A stretch of DNA of 64,000 bases from the NCBI RefSeq assembly GCF_030124375.1, contig NZ_JASKLS010000008.1, positions 124,001 to 188,000 on the forward strand. Direction: 5' to 3'. Origin of the DNA: Sinorhizobium sp. 6-70. GTDB taxonomy: Bacteria; Pseudomonadota; Alphaproteobacteria; Rhizobiales; Rhizobiaceae. The notes under the pieces are model-generated. The model was not told where the DNA came from. It did no database searches and worked only from the letters and a program-made list of their open reading frames with translations. How positions within the stretch are numbered: the stretch's first letter is position 1; each line of letters opens with the position of its first letter. This document shows positions 17,236 through 26,506 of this stretch, piece after piece. A program made the translations under genes and the position numbers.

Positions 17236-17687
17236 ATCATCTTGACTAGGCCGGAGCGACTTTCGTGCGCCCCGCATCAAAACGGCCCTGCCGTTCGATG
17301 AGCGGCTAACTAAGCGGTTCGCATTTGGGTGTCAAGCGTGTTTGAAGACAAATCCGTGACGGAGCGGATTTTGATCCACAGCCCGCTTGGCGACACAGAA
17401 TCCGGCACGACCCGACACGCCATGCGGCAAGCACCATCCGACATCTTCGCGTGCTTTCTCCTGCATGGCGATCGCCGCGTCTACCGGCCATGCGAGGCAA
17501 GCCCCTGCCTGAAGACAACCACCCATCCCGCGGGAAGTTGTCCACAAGCGATAGCAATACGCTCCGACGCGAAATCCGCGTTCACAAAAAAATTCGAAAA
17601 AACCTTGCAAATGCTCTTGCGGTTTTTCCCGGTTGCGCATAGATCACGCCCACCGACGCGGCGGACACGCTTGTTCGAAACGCGAGA
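17236..17687. other. Intergenic region without a recognised gene
   Basis: About 450 bases between the divergent tRNA-Asp pair and tRNA-Val. Open frames here are short, without ribosome sites or protein-like composition. It presumably holds the promoters of the two tRNA units, but I could not define them. Confidence 0.5.
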
Positions 17688-17763
17688 GGGCGATTAGCTC
17701 AGTTGGTAGAGCGCCTCGTTTACACCGAGGATGTCGGGAGTTCGAGTCTCTCATCGCCCACCA
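17688..17763 (+). tRNA. tRNA-Val (TAC)
   Basis: A 76-nt cloverleaf starting GGGCGATTAGCTCAG, with anticodon stem-loop CCTCG-TTTACAC-CGAGG (anticodon TAC), T-arm GAGTTCGAGTCTC and encoded CCA. Confidence 0.97.
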
Positions 17764-17829
17764 TTTCATCCCGACGCAATGACGAATTGAACATAATGGC
17801 GCAAGTTGCTGCCAAAGGGCCTCGCAGCG

Positions 17830-18228
17830 TCACGTTCCGCTGTACTGCTCAACCGTCACGTGTTCGAGCCAGTCAACCACCTTGCCGTCGAGCGCTTCCT
17901 GGATGGCGATGTGGGTCATCGCGGTATCCGGCCCGGCGCCGTGCCAGTGTTTTTCGCCTGGAGGAAACCACACCACGTCGCCCGCGCGAATCTCGCGTAG
18001 CGTCCCGCCCCAGCTTTGGGCCAATCCGCGGCCGGCCGTCACGATCAGGGTCTGGCCGAGCGGATGCGTGTGCCACGCCGTACGAGCACCGGGCTCGAAG
18101 GTCACCGTGACGACGCGAACGCGTGCCGGATGGGGTGCCTCCAGCACCGGGTCTTGCCGCACCGATCCGGTGAAATACTCTGTCGCGCCCCGCACCGAAG
18201 GTCGCGATCCACATTCGATGATTTCCAT
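17830..18228 (-). CDS. Cupin-fold protein, (R)-mandelonitrile lyase-like family
   Basis: A 132-residue single-domain cupin. The first metal motif is in TAWHTHPLGQTLIVTAGRG and the second in GDVVWFPPGEKHWHGAGPDT, giving the usual His/His/Glu/His metal site. This pattern is common in cupins annotated as mandelonitrile lyase-like or carboxymuconolactone-associated proteins, but the substrate cannot be told here. I chose the ATG at 18228 because GGAGG lies 8 bases upstream; longer in-frame starts lack such a site. It stands alone between tRNA-Val and the YhaN-like gene. Confidence 0.85.
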   Translation of the reverse strand: MEIIECGSRPSVRGATEYFTGSVRQDPVLEAPHPARVRVVTVTFEPGARTAWHTHPLGQTLIVTAGRGLAQSWGGTLREIRAGDVVWFPPGEKHWHGAGPDTAMTHIAIQEALDGKVVDWLEHVTVEQYSGT

Positions 18229-18341
18229 GCGTGGGTCCTCCATATTGTAGAACTCTTGGAACAACGCAACTCCGGACGGGAAACCGCTATAGACTTTTCC
18301 TGGAATCGCTCAGTCCGAGGCTGGGTGAAGCCGGCGCTTCG

Positions 18342-21300
18342 CTACAGCCTGTGAATGGTTACCGACGGGCAAGCGTCCCGCGCAACGTCGCAAAGGTGTT
18401 CGTGATGGGTAAGATAGATCACCTGTCCGACGCACGCCATGTCCGCCATCAGTTCGAAGGCACGGCCGGCGCGATCGTCGTCGAATGTTTCCATGATGTC
18501 ATCGGCGATAAACGGCAGCGCCTCCCGGGCGGCGGCGACCTCGTGGTAGCCGGCGATTCGAAGAGCGAGATAGAGCTGGAACCGCGTGCCCTTCGAAAGA
18601 TCGCCGGCGAGCTTCGAGCCGCCCGAGGCGACATTGGCGATCAGGAATTCCTGCCCCTTGTCCGCATGCGTGGAAAGGCCGGAATATTCGCCGCCGCTGA
18701 TCTGCATGAACATCCGGGACGCCCGTTGCATCATGGCGCTGCGGTGGCGCTCGCGAAACAGCCGTAGCGCCTGCTCGGCCGCCATCACCCCTGCCCTCAA
18801 TCGCAAATAGCCGATCGCCTTGTTCTCGATGTCGAGAAGCAGCGTTCGGCGCCGCTGCTCCAGTTCGGCAACGCTGTCCCCGCCTTCGACGTCATCGAGC
18901 GCCTTTTCCCTGGTCCGCACCTCCGCATGCAATTCGCTGACATCGCGATCTGCAGTGTCAATCGCTTCTTCCAACCTGGCGAGTTCGTGCCGCAAGGCCG
19001 TCTCGTCGACCGCTGCCAGCATCGCCTCGGCCTCATCACAGGTGCCGACGCCGAGCCGCGCGGCAAGATCGTCCTCGAGTTCGGCGAGCCTTTGCGTGAG
19101 TCTCTCCTGCTCGCGCGCGGCGTCCAGGCAAGCGCCGGCTTCGTCAAGCGTGACGCAGCCGAAGAAATCGAGCATGACCTGCTTCGCGCAGATGTGGAGC
19201 CGCTCCTCCGCGTGCACCCTTTGCAGGTCCTCTTCCATTCGCTCAATGCTGACGATCGCCGTCCCGCGGCGCTCCTGCTGCCGGTGAGCGAAACCGATCC
19301 GATCGCGCAAGGCGGCAAAGAGCATCAGGGGGTCACCGGCGCTATCCCGCAACCCGAATGCTTCGGCCAAACTTGAAACCGCCTCGGCAAACGCGATCTG
19401 GTCCTTGCGCATGCCTGCTATTCGGTGATCGAGATCGGCTTTGCGCTGCATCAGCTTGTCGAAGTCCTGCAGGACCGCAAGCATCGGCCCAATCTCGTTT
19501 GGATTTGGCCCTCGTGGATTTGGCTCTTGCGGATTTGGCGCTTGCGCATTTGGCTGCCCGATTTGTCCTGCGAGCCAGGTCCCTGCGAGCGCCTCGTGCC
19601 ATTCACGCTGCCAGGCGGCCATTTCCGCCTCTGCGATCTCGAGCGTGATCTGCCGGTTTTCCAGTGATTCCGAGGTCCGGCGATGCTGTTCAACAGCGGC
19701 ACGATGGGCGGCGGCGGCCGTCTGCGCCTCGGATATGACGCGCTCCGCCGCTGCGAGCAAGCCGTCGAGACGCACCGGCAAGTTCTCGGTCGCTCCAACG
19801 CATGCAAGCTCGTCCTGCAGTGCGCGAACCATTATCGCTTCTTCGTTGGCCGCCCGCTCGTGCTCAAGACGCGCCGCGCGCAACGCCGCCCGGACTTCGA
19901 GCGCGGCGGCGCGTGCCCCCAACCAGGCTTCCAGTTGCGGCAACGGGATGACGTAGGGTAACCCGCAGGCGCCGGCGGCTCGCCCAACTGCGGCGTCCAA
20001 TTGCCCGCGTTCGCTGACCGCCATGCGTCTTTGCTCTTCAAGCTCGCACAGGCGGGCGCGGCGTTCGGTAATCGCGCACGTCAGGCCGCGCAACTCGGCG
20101 ACTCGTTCCGCCTGCCCGAGCCGGAACGCGATTGCTCGGTCGTCCTCTTTCAGCAGCGTCTCGAAGGCGCCCGCAGTGACGTCATCCAGCCGGAGCCGAT
20201 GCTCCTGCCAGGCAAGATCGCGCCGCAGGCGCAGCTCACTTGCGGCCGCGTCGTCCACGGCCCCGCCGAAAGAGTTGAGCGCCGCAAGACGCGCTTCGTC
20301 TCCGGCCTGGCGTTCGCTTTCGTCGGCAATCCTGGCGTCGAGACGCAGTCGTCGCTCTGCCTGCAACGCTGCTTCCGCCCGCCAGGCCTCGATCACGCCA
20401 GGCGCCGGGATGGAGATCGCCGCAAGCTCGTCGGCGCTTCCCTGGAACGGCGGCAACCCATCGAGGTTGTCGGAAAGTTCCGCCTCCAGGCGATCGATCT
20501 CCCGGCTTGCCGCCTGTTGCCGAAGCAGGCAGTCGCTCTGTCGCGCCAACCGCAGGCGTACCGCGAGATGGCTAAGGTCTCTCCCGCTTCCATCGAGCCG
20601 GGCGAGCTCCCGCTCGGCCTCCTTCCATTGCCGCTTCGCTTTCCCGACCTCCTCACGCGCGGATAAAAGCCTCTCGGCGAGCGTCGCGTGACGCCGTACG
20701 AGATCCTGCAGCCGGGCGCCGGCTGCGGCAGGCAGAAGAAGAGCGGCCGGATCGGGATGACCTTTTTGACCGAGGCGGACGAGACAGGCCTCGATACCGG
20801 CCGACGTGACGGCAAGCTCCTCGATACGAGACGGCATGTCGCGTGCTGCCGTGAGATAGCGCGCGTCGAGCGCCGTTTCGCGGAGCATGTCGAACCGCTC
20901 GGCAAGCGTCAGCGCCAGCTCGTCCAGAGGCAGGACTTCCAGTTCTTCGCGTCGGCGCCGCAACTCTTCGTTCAGCTGCGAAAACCGGGCGGCGATTTCC
21001 GCTTCCGTTTTGCGGAGCGCCGGCAGGTCGCTCCACCATTGCGACGGCGGCAGCGGCAGAGCTTCCTGGCGGGCGAGATCTTCCCGCACGCTGCGAAGCC
21101 GGCCGAGAAGTGGCATGCAGTCGAGCTGTGCGCGTGTGCGGTCCCGGGCAACGCGCAGTTCCGCGCGCCGAGCCGACGCGCTGTCATGGCGCTCACGGGC
21201 ACTTGCCACCGTCTTGCGAAGCGACGCGTATTCGCGGGCGTTGATGTCGATCGCGTTACGCTCGGCCTTCAGTGTGTCGAGCGCGCCCCTCAGTTCGGCG

Positions 21301-21851
21301 AGTTCGTGCTTGCGTCCTTGCGGCCTGTAGAAGGCATCTGCCTCGGCACGCAAGGTCGCCAATACGGCGCCGCTGTCCGGCAGGCCGGAACTCGCGGAAA
21401 ACAGCAGCGAGCCAAGCTCGCCCTCGCTCTTCAGAATGCTTTCACCGCCCTGCTCAATGCTGTCATCGTCCAGCGAAAACATCGTGCGATAGGTCGCGCG
21501 ATCGATAGAGCCGAGGGCGGCCGAAAAGAGATTTTCCGGCAGCGGCCGCTCGTCGGGGCCAATCAGGCTGTTTGCATTGCGCTTGATGCGATAGGCGTGA
21601 TGTCGCCGGCCGGCGGTTTCCACGATGCCACCGACGCGCATCGTCTGATAGGGATGCAGAAAGCCATAGGGACTGAGGCGCTCGATCCCGAAAAGCAGAT
21701 CGAGGAAACCGGAAAACAAGGTCGACTTGCCGGCCTCGTTCGGACCGTAGACCAGATGAAAGTCCGGTTGCCCGGAGTTGGCTTTGCCCAAATCGAGGCT
21801 GCGCGCGGTGAACTTTCCGTAGCGCACCAGATCGAGTTGCTGAAGCCGCAT
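18342..21851 (-). CDS. YhaN-like AAA ATPase (SbcC/Rad50-related), 1169 residues
   Basis: Large SMC/Rad50-type ATPase expected to work with the nuclease encoded just upstream in DNA end processing. The N-terminus has the P-loop VYGPNEAGKSTLFSGFL (K42, S43). The centre is a long coiled coil rich in Glu, Arg, Ala and Leu. The C-terminal half-domain holds the signature-like SKGTRFQLYLALRIAGYHEV, Walker B (LPFIADDIMETFDDDRA) and the H-loop. There is no CxxC zinc hook in the coiled coil, unlike Rad50/SbcC and as in the YhaN class. Residues about 764-784 are a PNxxx tandem repeat. The start overlaps the partner's stop by one base. Confidence 0.92.
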   Translation of the reverse strand: MRLQQLDLVRYGKFTARSLDLGKANSGQPDFHLVYGPNEAGKSTLFSGFLDLLFGIERLSPYGFLHPYQTMRVGGIVETAGRRHHAYRIKRNANSLIGPDERPLPENLFSAALGSIDRATYRTMFSLDDDSIEQGGESILKSEGELGSLLFSASSGLPDSGAVLATLRAEADAFYRPQGRKHELAELRGALDTLKAERNAIDINAREYASLRKTVASARERHDSASARRAELRVARDRTRAQLDCMPLLGRLRSVREDLARQEALPLPPSQWWSDLPALRKTEAEIAARFSQLNEELRRRREELEVLPLDELALTLAERFDMLRETALDARYLTAARDMPSRIEELAVTSAGIEACLVRLGQKGHPDPAALLLPAAAGARLQDLVRRHATLAERLLSAREEVGKAKRQWKEAERELARLDGSGRDLSHLAVRLRLARQSDCLLRQQAASREIDRLEAELSDNLDGLPPFQGSADELAAISIPAPGVIEAWRAEAALQAERRLRLDARIADESERQAGDEARLAALNSFGGAVDDAAASELRLRRDLAWQEHRLRLDDVTAGAFETLLKEDDRAIAFRLGQAERVAELRGLTCAITERRARLCELEEQRRMAVSERGQLDAAVGRAAGACGLPYVIPLPQLEAWLGARAAALEVRAALRAARLEHERAANEEAIMVRALQDELACVGATENLPVRLDGLLAAAERVISEAQTAAAAHRAAVEQHRRTSESLENRQITLEIAEAEMAAWQREWHEALAGTWLAGQIGQPNAQAPNPQEPNPRGPNPNEIGPMLAVLQDFDKLMQRKADLDHRIAGMRKDQIAFAEAVSSLAEAFGLRDSAGDPLMLFAALRDRIGFAHRQQERRGTAIVSIERMEEDLQRVHAEERLHICAKQVMLDFFGCVTLDEAGACLDAAREQERLTQRLAELEDDLAARLGVGTCDEAEAMLAAVDETALRHELARLEEAIDTADRDVSELHAEVRTREKALDDVEGGDSVAELEQRRRTLLLDIENKAIGYLRLRAGVMAAEQALRLFRERHRSAMMQRASRMFMQISGGEYSGLSTHADKGQEFLIANVASGGSKLAGDLSKGTRFQLYLALRIAGYHEVAAAREALPFIADDIMETFDDDRAGRAFELMADMACVGQVIYLTHHEHLCDVARDACPSVTIHRL
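19501..19560. repeat. Four 15-bp tandem repeats inside the yhaN-like gene
   Basis: Plus-strand units GGATTTGGCCCTCGT, GGATTTGGCTCTTGC, GGATTTGGCGCTTGC and GCATTTGGCTGCCCG run without gaps. In the coding frame they give a Pro-Asn-x-x-x repeat that interrupts the coiled coil. A 15-bp period keeps the frame when copies are gained or lost. Confidence 0.9.
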
Positions 21852-23125
21852 CAGTCGCCACCCTTGGCGGCGCCGTGGAGATGTGCCAGCACATCTCCAC
21901 TCCCCACGAGGCCGGCATTCACCACCAGTTCTTCAAGCGCGTCTTCATCGGGCGCCAGCGCCTGTCGCAACTCGGGCGGCAGCTGTTGCAAGAGCTCTTC
22001 GGCGACAGCTCTTATTTCTTCGCGAAAGCCGAATGCCGGCAGCACGTCGCTTTCGACGAGCGAAGCGAGTTCTTCCACCGGCTCCCGCGACGGCCGATCG
22101 TCCTGCGCTCGCGGTTCCCGGCAGAGAAGGTCGATTTTCTCCACCCAGCACCCGCTGAGCCCGGCAGAAATGTTTGCGAGTTCGGTTTGCAGAAGGTCCG
22201 CGTCCCTTTTCAGACGCCAAGCCAGCAGAGAGCTGCCTGTCAGCGATAAGCGCAGGATGAGATTCTCCGCCGATATCTCATGCCGCAGACGGGTGAGAGC
22301 GCGGGTCACGAGATCCAGTACGTCGCGCCACTCCCCCGCGCCCGTGATATCCACGGATAGCCGCTCGAACACGGCCGCACCGATCGGCCGCTCCTCTATT
22401 TCGATACGCCCGTCATCGTCGATCGTGACGAGGGTTACACCTTTGGCTCCCGCTTCGTTGATGTCGCGGCCCTGCGGCATGCCCGGCATGACGATGAAGG
22501 GTTGCTCGCTGTGCACCTGACGCTGGTGGACATGGCCGAGCGCCCAATAGTCGAAACCGTGCCGTTGGAGATCGGCGACGCTACAAGGCGCATAGCGATC
22601 ATGCCCCGGCGAGCCGGAAAGGCTCGTGTGCAGCATGGCGATGTTTGTCGCGTCGGCGACCGGCGGATGAAATGACGGCAGGAGGCTCTCCGCTGCGTGC
22701 GGATTGGCGAAGCTCACCCCGTGAATATGAACCGTTCTGCCGCTTGCCAGTGTCTTGGCAAGCATCGGCTTGCTTCGCCCCTGGAAGACGTGAACCGACG
22801 GCGGCAAGGTCAACTCGCGCGTCACCTGGGACTGAGCGTCGTGGTTGCCGCGAATGACGAAAGTCCGGATACCGGCCTCGTCCAGACGACGCAGTTCACT
22901 GGCGAGGAAAAGCGCGGTGTTCATGGAGGTCTGGCTGCCATCATAGAGGTCGCCGGCAATCAGCAGCGCGTCGACACTTTCGGCGATGCATAGATCGACG
23001 ATGCCTGCCAATGCGCCGCGGGTTGCTCCGCGCACGAGGTCGGCGAGCTCCCCATTTCTGAGAGCCAGGCTGCGCAAGGGTGAATCGAGGTGGAGATCTG
23101 CGGTGTGGACGAAGCGGAAGGGCAT
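21851..23125 (-). CDS. YhaO-like DNA repair nuclease (SbcD/Mre11-related)
   Basis: Metallophosphoesterase of 424 residues, predicted to be the Mn-dependent nuclease partner of the YhaN-like ATPase. Metal-binding motifs are HTADLHLDSPL (D10, H12), IAGDLYDGS, IRGNHDAQSQV and WALGHVHQRQV. The C-terminal 150 residues are the less conserved cap and ATPase-binding region. I chose the ATG at 23125 (MPFRFVHTAD), which begins right at the domain; 22 further in-frame residues upstream do not look like part of the fold. The stop and the next start overlap (TGATG), so the two proteins are made together. Confidence 0.92.
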   Translation of the reverse strand: MPFRFVHTADLHLDSPLRSLALRNGELADLVRGATRGALAGIVDLCIAESVDALLIAGDLYDGSQTSMNTALFLASELRRLDEAGIRTFVIRGNHDAQSQVTRELTLPPSVHVFQGRSKPMLAKTLASGRTVHIHGVSFANPHAAESLLPSFHPPVADATNIAMLHTSLSGSPGHDRYAPCSVADLQRHGFDYWALGHVHQRQVHSEQPFIVMPGMPQGRDINEAGAKGVTLVTIDDDGRIEIEERPIGAAVFERLSVDITGAGEWRDVLDLVTRALTRLRHEISAENLILRLSLTGSSLLAWRLKRDADLLQTELANISAGLSGCWVEKIDLLCREPRAQDDRPSREPVEELASLVESDVLPAFGFREEIRAVAEELLQQLPPELRQALAPDEDALEELVVNAGLVGSGDVLAHLHGAAKGGD

Positions 23126-23346
23126 GGCCGACCATGGCCCGACGCAGCCTCGCCCGTCAATGGCACCAACCGGTCGGCCACAGCTGATCACACGGCCAGT
23201 GTCGTCGGCGATGATCGCGTCCCGTGGCCGCCCTGCGCCAAGCCTGCACGATCCAGCTCACAGTTTCCCCGCTGACCGTACAAACGCCGTCGACAACCGG
23301 GCCGTTTCCTTCCGCTGAACCAACATGCCTTAAGAATTAGGAGGTT

Positions 23347-23358
23347 TTTGTCGACAAA
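23347..23358. promoter_or_regulatory. Perfect palindrome upstream of the marR gene, candidate operator
   Basis: TTTGTCGACAAA is a perfect 12-bp palindrome 72 bases before the MarR start. It overlaps a possible -35 (TCGACA) followed 17 bases later by TATGAA (23374-23379). Autoregulation by the MarR protein is an inference. Confidence 0.35.
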
Positions 23359-23430
23359 TGTGCCAATTGTAACTATGAATAATGTTACTGCCATTTGACA
23401 TGGCACCTCAACATATACCTATGAAGGTTC

Positions 23431-23904
23431 ATGAAGAAGACATTCGAAGTTTCCGACAAGCTGTTCGAACTTTATCATCGCGTTCATCGACTGGTGAACG
23501 AGTCGATGACGGAGGAAGGCGTATCGCTTGCCCGAAGCAAGTTCCTGTTCTTTCTGAGCAAGCTCGGTCCTTGCCGATCCACGGATATCGCCTGTGCGCT
23601 CAACTTCGCGCCGCGGACCGTCACCGAGGCCATCGACGGACTGGAGCGTGACCGTCTGGTGATGAGGAAGCCTGATCCGGAGGACCGCCGCGCGAAGATC
23701 GTCTCGATCACCGAGACCGGCCGGGTCGTGCTCGAAGCGGCCGAACATCCGCGCAAGCAGCTCATCGAGGAAATCTTCTCGGCGCTCGACGACGAGCAAC
23801 TCGACCAGCTTTACGACATCGTCAGCAAGCTGGTGGAAAAGACCGACGAAATCCGCAAGCGCAAGGAAGAGGCCGAAGAGGCAGAGGTGGCCGTCGCACG
23901 CTAA
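23431..23904 (+). CDS. MarR-family transcriptional regulator
   Basis: A 157-residue winged helix-turn-helix protein. The DNA-binding part is CRSTDIACALNFAPRTVTEA, followed by the wing RKPDPEDRRAKIVSITETG, both typical of MarR. The N- and C-terminal helices (the latter ending in a Lys/Glu-rich tail) form the dimer interface. The ATG at 23431 follows AAGG. It is transcribed away from yhaO and converges on the phytase-like gene, so it probably regulates itself or a distant target. The ligand is unknown. Confidence 0.9.
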   Translation: MKKTFEVSDKLFELYHRVHRLVNESMTEEGVSLARSKFLFFLSKLGPCRSTDIACALNFAPRTVTEAIDGLERDRLVMRKPDPEDRRAKIVSITETGRVVLEAAEHPRKQLIEEIFSALDDEQLDQLYDIVSKLVEKTDEIRKRKEEAEEAEVAVAR

Positions 23905-23935
23905 GCACGCGACGCCGCCAAGCCCGAAGAAACAG

Positions 23936-23968
23936 TAAGGGGCCGGGACGTCATGTCCCGGCCCCTTA
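23936..23968. terminator. Bidirectional terminator hairpin
   Basis: A perfect 14-bp stem (TAAGGGGCCGGGAC and its complement) with a 5-base loop lies between the convergent MarR and phytase-like genes. TGTTTTC follows on the plus strand and ACTGTTTCTTC on the minus strand. Confidence 0.85.
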
Positions 23969-23990
23969 TGTTTTCTCCAGGCGTTTGCGC

Positions 23991-26186
23991 TTACATCGCG
24001 TCGATGGCGCCGATGGAGAAGAACAGGGTTTCGCCGGAGGAGTCGTCGACGCCATCGTTGTCCGTCACGACATAACCGTTTCCAGCCGCGTCAACGGTAA
24101 AGCCCTCGACCTTGTCGACGACGTAGCCGTTGAGAGCCTTGAGCTCCGGAATGAGATCACGCACCTCTTCCTTCTTGACGACCGGCAGTTCGCCGCCGAG
24201 CGCGGCCGGCTTCAGGTCGGCAAGCGCGATGCGGTAGAGCTTCTTCAGCTTGGCCGCTTGCCCGATCAGGTTGTCGCGCTCGATGACGTACGCATAGTCG
24301 CCATGGACGGCGATTTCCGAAAGGCCGACCCAACCTTCTTTCGACCTGTCGAGCGGATAGCGCACGGCGCCCCACTCCTTGCTCGCCGGCTTATAGGAGA
24401 CGAGTTTGACGAAGCCCTTCTCGTCGTCCTTCCATTCACGCTGGACTGCCATCCAAAGGACTTGGCTGTCCCCTTCGCCCACCGTCGTAATGCCCTCGAA
24501 GCCATAGCGGGTCTCGTTTGCACGCAGCTCTGCCGGGATCGCGATCTCCTGCTTGATCTCGCCTTTCTTGTTCACGTGGACGAGCGCATGGCTGTAGAGC
24601 TTGTCCGCATCGCCTTCGGAGGCGAGCCAGAAGCCGCCTTCGCCGTCATTGGCAACGCCTTCGATGTCGAGCTTCTGGGCAGGAGCGCCATCGCGGGTGA
24701 TCCGCAGCGCTTCCGTGATCAGAGCGGGCTTCTGCGTAGCATCGATCGTAAAGATCGTCGGCTGCGACGAAAATACGGAGTCGCTGACAGCGCGCAGGAA
24801 GCCCGGCTTCTCTGCAACTGCCGCCAGGCCGGAGAGCGCCCCGAAACCTATCGGTAGGCCATCCTTCTCCGCCGAGCGAATTTGCGGATAGGCCGGCTCG
24901 CCCTCCCCACGTTCATAGATCATCACGTGTGCCCGCGCACCGCCGTCCTCGACGAGGTCCGTCTCGTTGGCGGTCGCAAACAGGTTGCGGCCCGGAATGG
25001 CAACGGCGCCCTCGGGTCCAATTCCGGACGGCAGGAGTTGCAGCAGTTCCGGTTCGCCGCCAGTATCCTTGTAGACGCCGACGATCGAGGCGCGCTCGGT
25101 GAGCACGAAGAAGAGCTTGTCCTCGCCATATTGCGCCAACTCCATGCCTTCCGGCTCGACACCCTTTGCCGAGGACCGCTTCTCGGGGTAGTGGCCGATT
25201 GCCGCGATCGCGTGTTCGAAGGCTGCACCGGATTCAAAGAGCACCTTGCCGGTCGTATCGAAGATGGTGAAGCCGCGCGCGCCGCCTTCGTAGTCACCCT
25301 CGTTGGCAACGACCAGACGGTTGTCATCGAGCCACTTCACGGCATCCGGTTCCCGCTTCACGCCGGCCTGCTCGCCGGTGAACGAGATAGTGCCATTGCG
25401 CTTGGTGTCGATGTTCTTGAGATCGACCGTGCCTGCGGAGAAATGCGTCTTTACGCTCCCGGACTTGCCGTCGATGATGACGATGTGATTGTTCTCCTGC
25501 AGCGTCAGGGCGATTTCATCCTTGCTGTTGAAGGCGACGAACTCCGGCTCCGGGTCTTCGCCGGCTATCTCGGCGAGACCGGTCAGCGCCACATGCTTGA
25601 TGCTCGAGCAATCCGCGACGCCGTCCTTCAGCGAGAGGACGACGAGATCGCCGGCCGGCATCTGCGGAATCTTCCCGCCGTTCACTTCCTCGTCACGCTC
25701 GTTCTCGATTGCGATGGCGGCAAGCGTCTTGTCCTTGTTGACCGCAACCGAGTCCGGCTGGCCGCCAAGGTCGCAAGTCGTGTCGATCTTCTTCGTCGCG
25801 AGGTCGACGACAGCGACGAGGCCGGAGGGCTTCGTAAAGCTTTCGCGCGTATTGACGGCAACAAGCGCCTTCGCGCCAGCGACTGCAACCGACGTCGGCT
25901 CGCCATCGAAAGATACGATGCCGCCTGCCTTCGGTCCCCTGGCATCGGTGATGTCGATGAAGCCGATGCGCTTTCCGGGGCTGTCGGAATAGATGAGCGT
26001 GTTGCCGTCTTCGCTTGTCGTTATGATTTCGGCCGAGGTCGCGGCTTTGCGATCCGCCCCTTCCGGCAGATTGTCCGCGACGGCAAAGGATGCGACGCGG
26101 TTGAAAACCTGTTCCGCATGGACAGCTGATGCCGTCGATGCGGCGAGCGCTGCCGCCAATGCTGTGGTGATTGAAAATGTCTTCAT
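23991..26186 (-). CDS. Secreted esterase-like/phytase-family protein with beta-propeller repeats
   Basis: A 731-residue exported protein. A signal peptide (MKTFSITTALAAALAASTAS, cleaved after VHA near residue 24) directs it to the periplasm or outside. The N-terminal two thirds read as WD/NHL-like propeller blades, with repeats such as GKRIGFIDITDARGP and DLVVLSLKDGVADC, as in choice-of-anchor I proteins. The C-terminal third (DIEGVANDGEGGFWLASEGD, ETRYGFEGITTVGEGDSQ) matches the esterase-like activity of phytase family. I chose the ATG at 26186 because GGAGGG lies 4 bases upstream. Phosphate release is plausible from the family name but not shown by recognisable catalytic residues. Confidence 0.85.
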   Translation of the reverse strand: MKTFSITTALAAALAASTASAVHAEQVFNRVASFAVADNLPEGADRKAATSAEIITTSEDGNTLIYSDSPGKRIGFIDITDARGPKAGGIVSFDGEPTSVAVAGAKALVAVNTRESFTKPSGLVAVVDLATKKIDTTCDLGGQPDSVAVNKDKTLAAIAIENERDEEVNGGKIPQMPAGDLVVLSLKDGVADCSSIKHVALTGLAEIAGEDPEPEFVAFNSKDEIALTLQENNHIVIIDGKSGSVKTHFSAGTVDLKNIDTKRNGTISFTGEQAGVKREPDAVKWLDDNRLVVANEGDYEGGARGFTIFDTTGKVLFESGAAFEHAIAAIGHYPEKRSSAKGVEPEGMELAQYGEDKLFFVLTERASIVGVYKDTGGEPELLQLLPSGIGPEGAVAIPGRNLFATANETDLVEDGGARAHVMIYERGEGEPAYPQIRSAEKDGLPIGFGALSGLAAVAEKPGFLRAVSDSVFSSQPTIFTIDATQKPALITEALRITRDGAPAQKLDIEGVANDGEGGFWLASEGDADKLYSHALVHVNKKGEIKQEIAIPAELRANETRYGFEGITTVGEGDSQVLWMAVQREWKDDEKGFVKLVSYKPASKEWGAVRYPLDRSKEGWVGLSEIAVHGDYAYVIERDNLIGQAAKLKKLYRIALADLKPAALGGELPVVKKEEVRDLIPELKALNGYVVDKVEGFTVDAAGNGYVVTDNDGVDDSSGETLFFSIGAIDAM

Positions 26187-26335
26187 GTGTCCCTCCATGT
26201 CGCGACACATGGGCAAATAGCCCCTGCCCTGTGCCGCTGTTGGCATCCGGAATCGCCCGATCGTCTCACGCGCCGGATGGGAGGCTTGTGCAACCGTCGT
26301 GTAACAGCTCAATGACACGAAGGTAGAAACGAAAA

Positions 26336-26358
26336 GAGGCCCGGGCGAACCGGGCCTC
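26336..26358 (-). terminator. Terminator downstream of hupB
   Basis: GAGGCCCGG-GCGAA-CCGGGCCTC forms a perfect 9-bp stem. On the minus strand it is followed by TTTTCGTTT. It lies 149 bases after the HU stop and before the phytase-like gene. I see no gene in 26187-26506. Confidence 0.75.
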
Positions 26359-26506
26359 AATTGATCTGCTTGCTTGCTTCCGCCATCAGGCGGCGCCGCG
26401 GCAGATGAAACATGAACCTCCCTGCTGCCTATGTTCTCACAAGGGAAACGGCACGACAGGGTGCAGTGAGATGTTCGCTGGGGTTCTGGAACCCGCAAAC
26501 ACCAGA

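Noticed and set aside
17010..17763. tRNA cluster as a genomic island insertion site
   Set aside because: No integrase, no partial tRNA duplication downstream other than the full second tRNA-Asp, and flanking genes are ordinary core genes.
18342..23125. YhaN/YhaO pair as a new phage-defence system
   Set aside because: Both genes have the standard layout of a known SbcCD-like repair pair, with no extra effector or mobile context.
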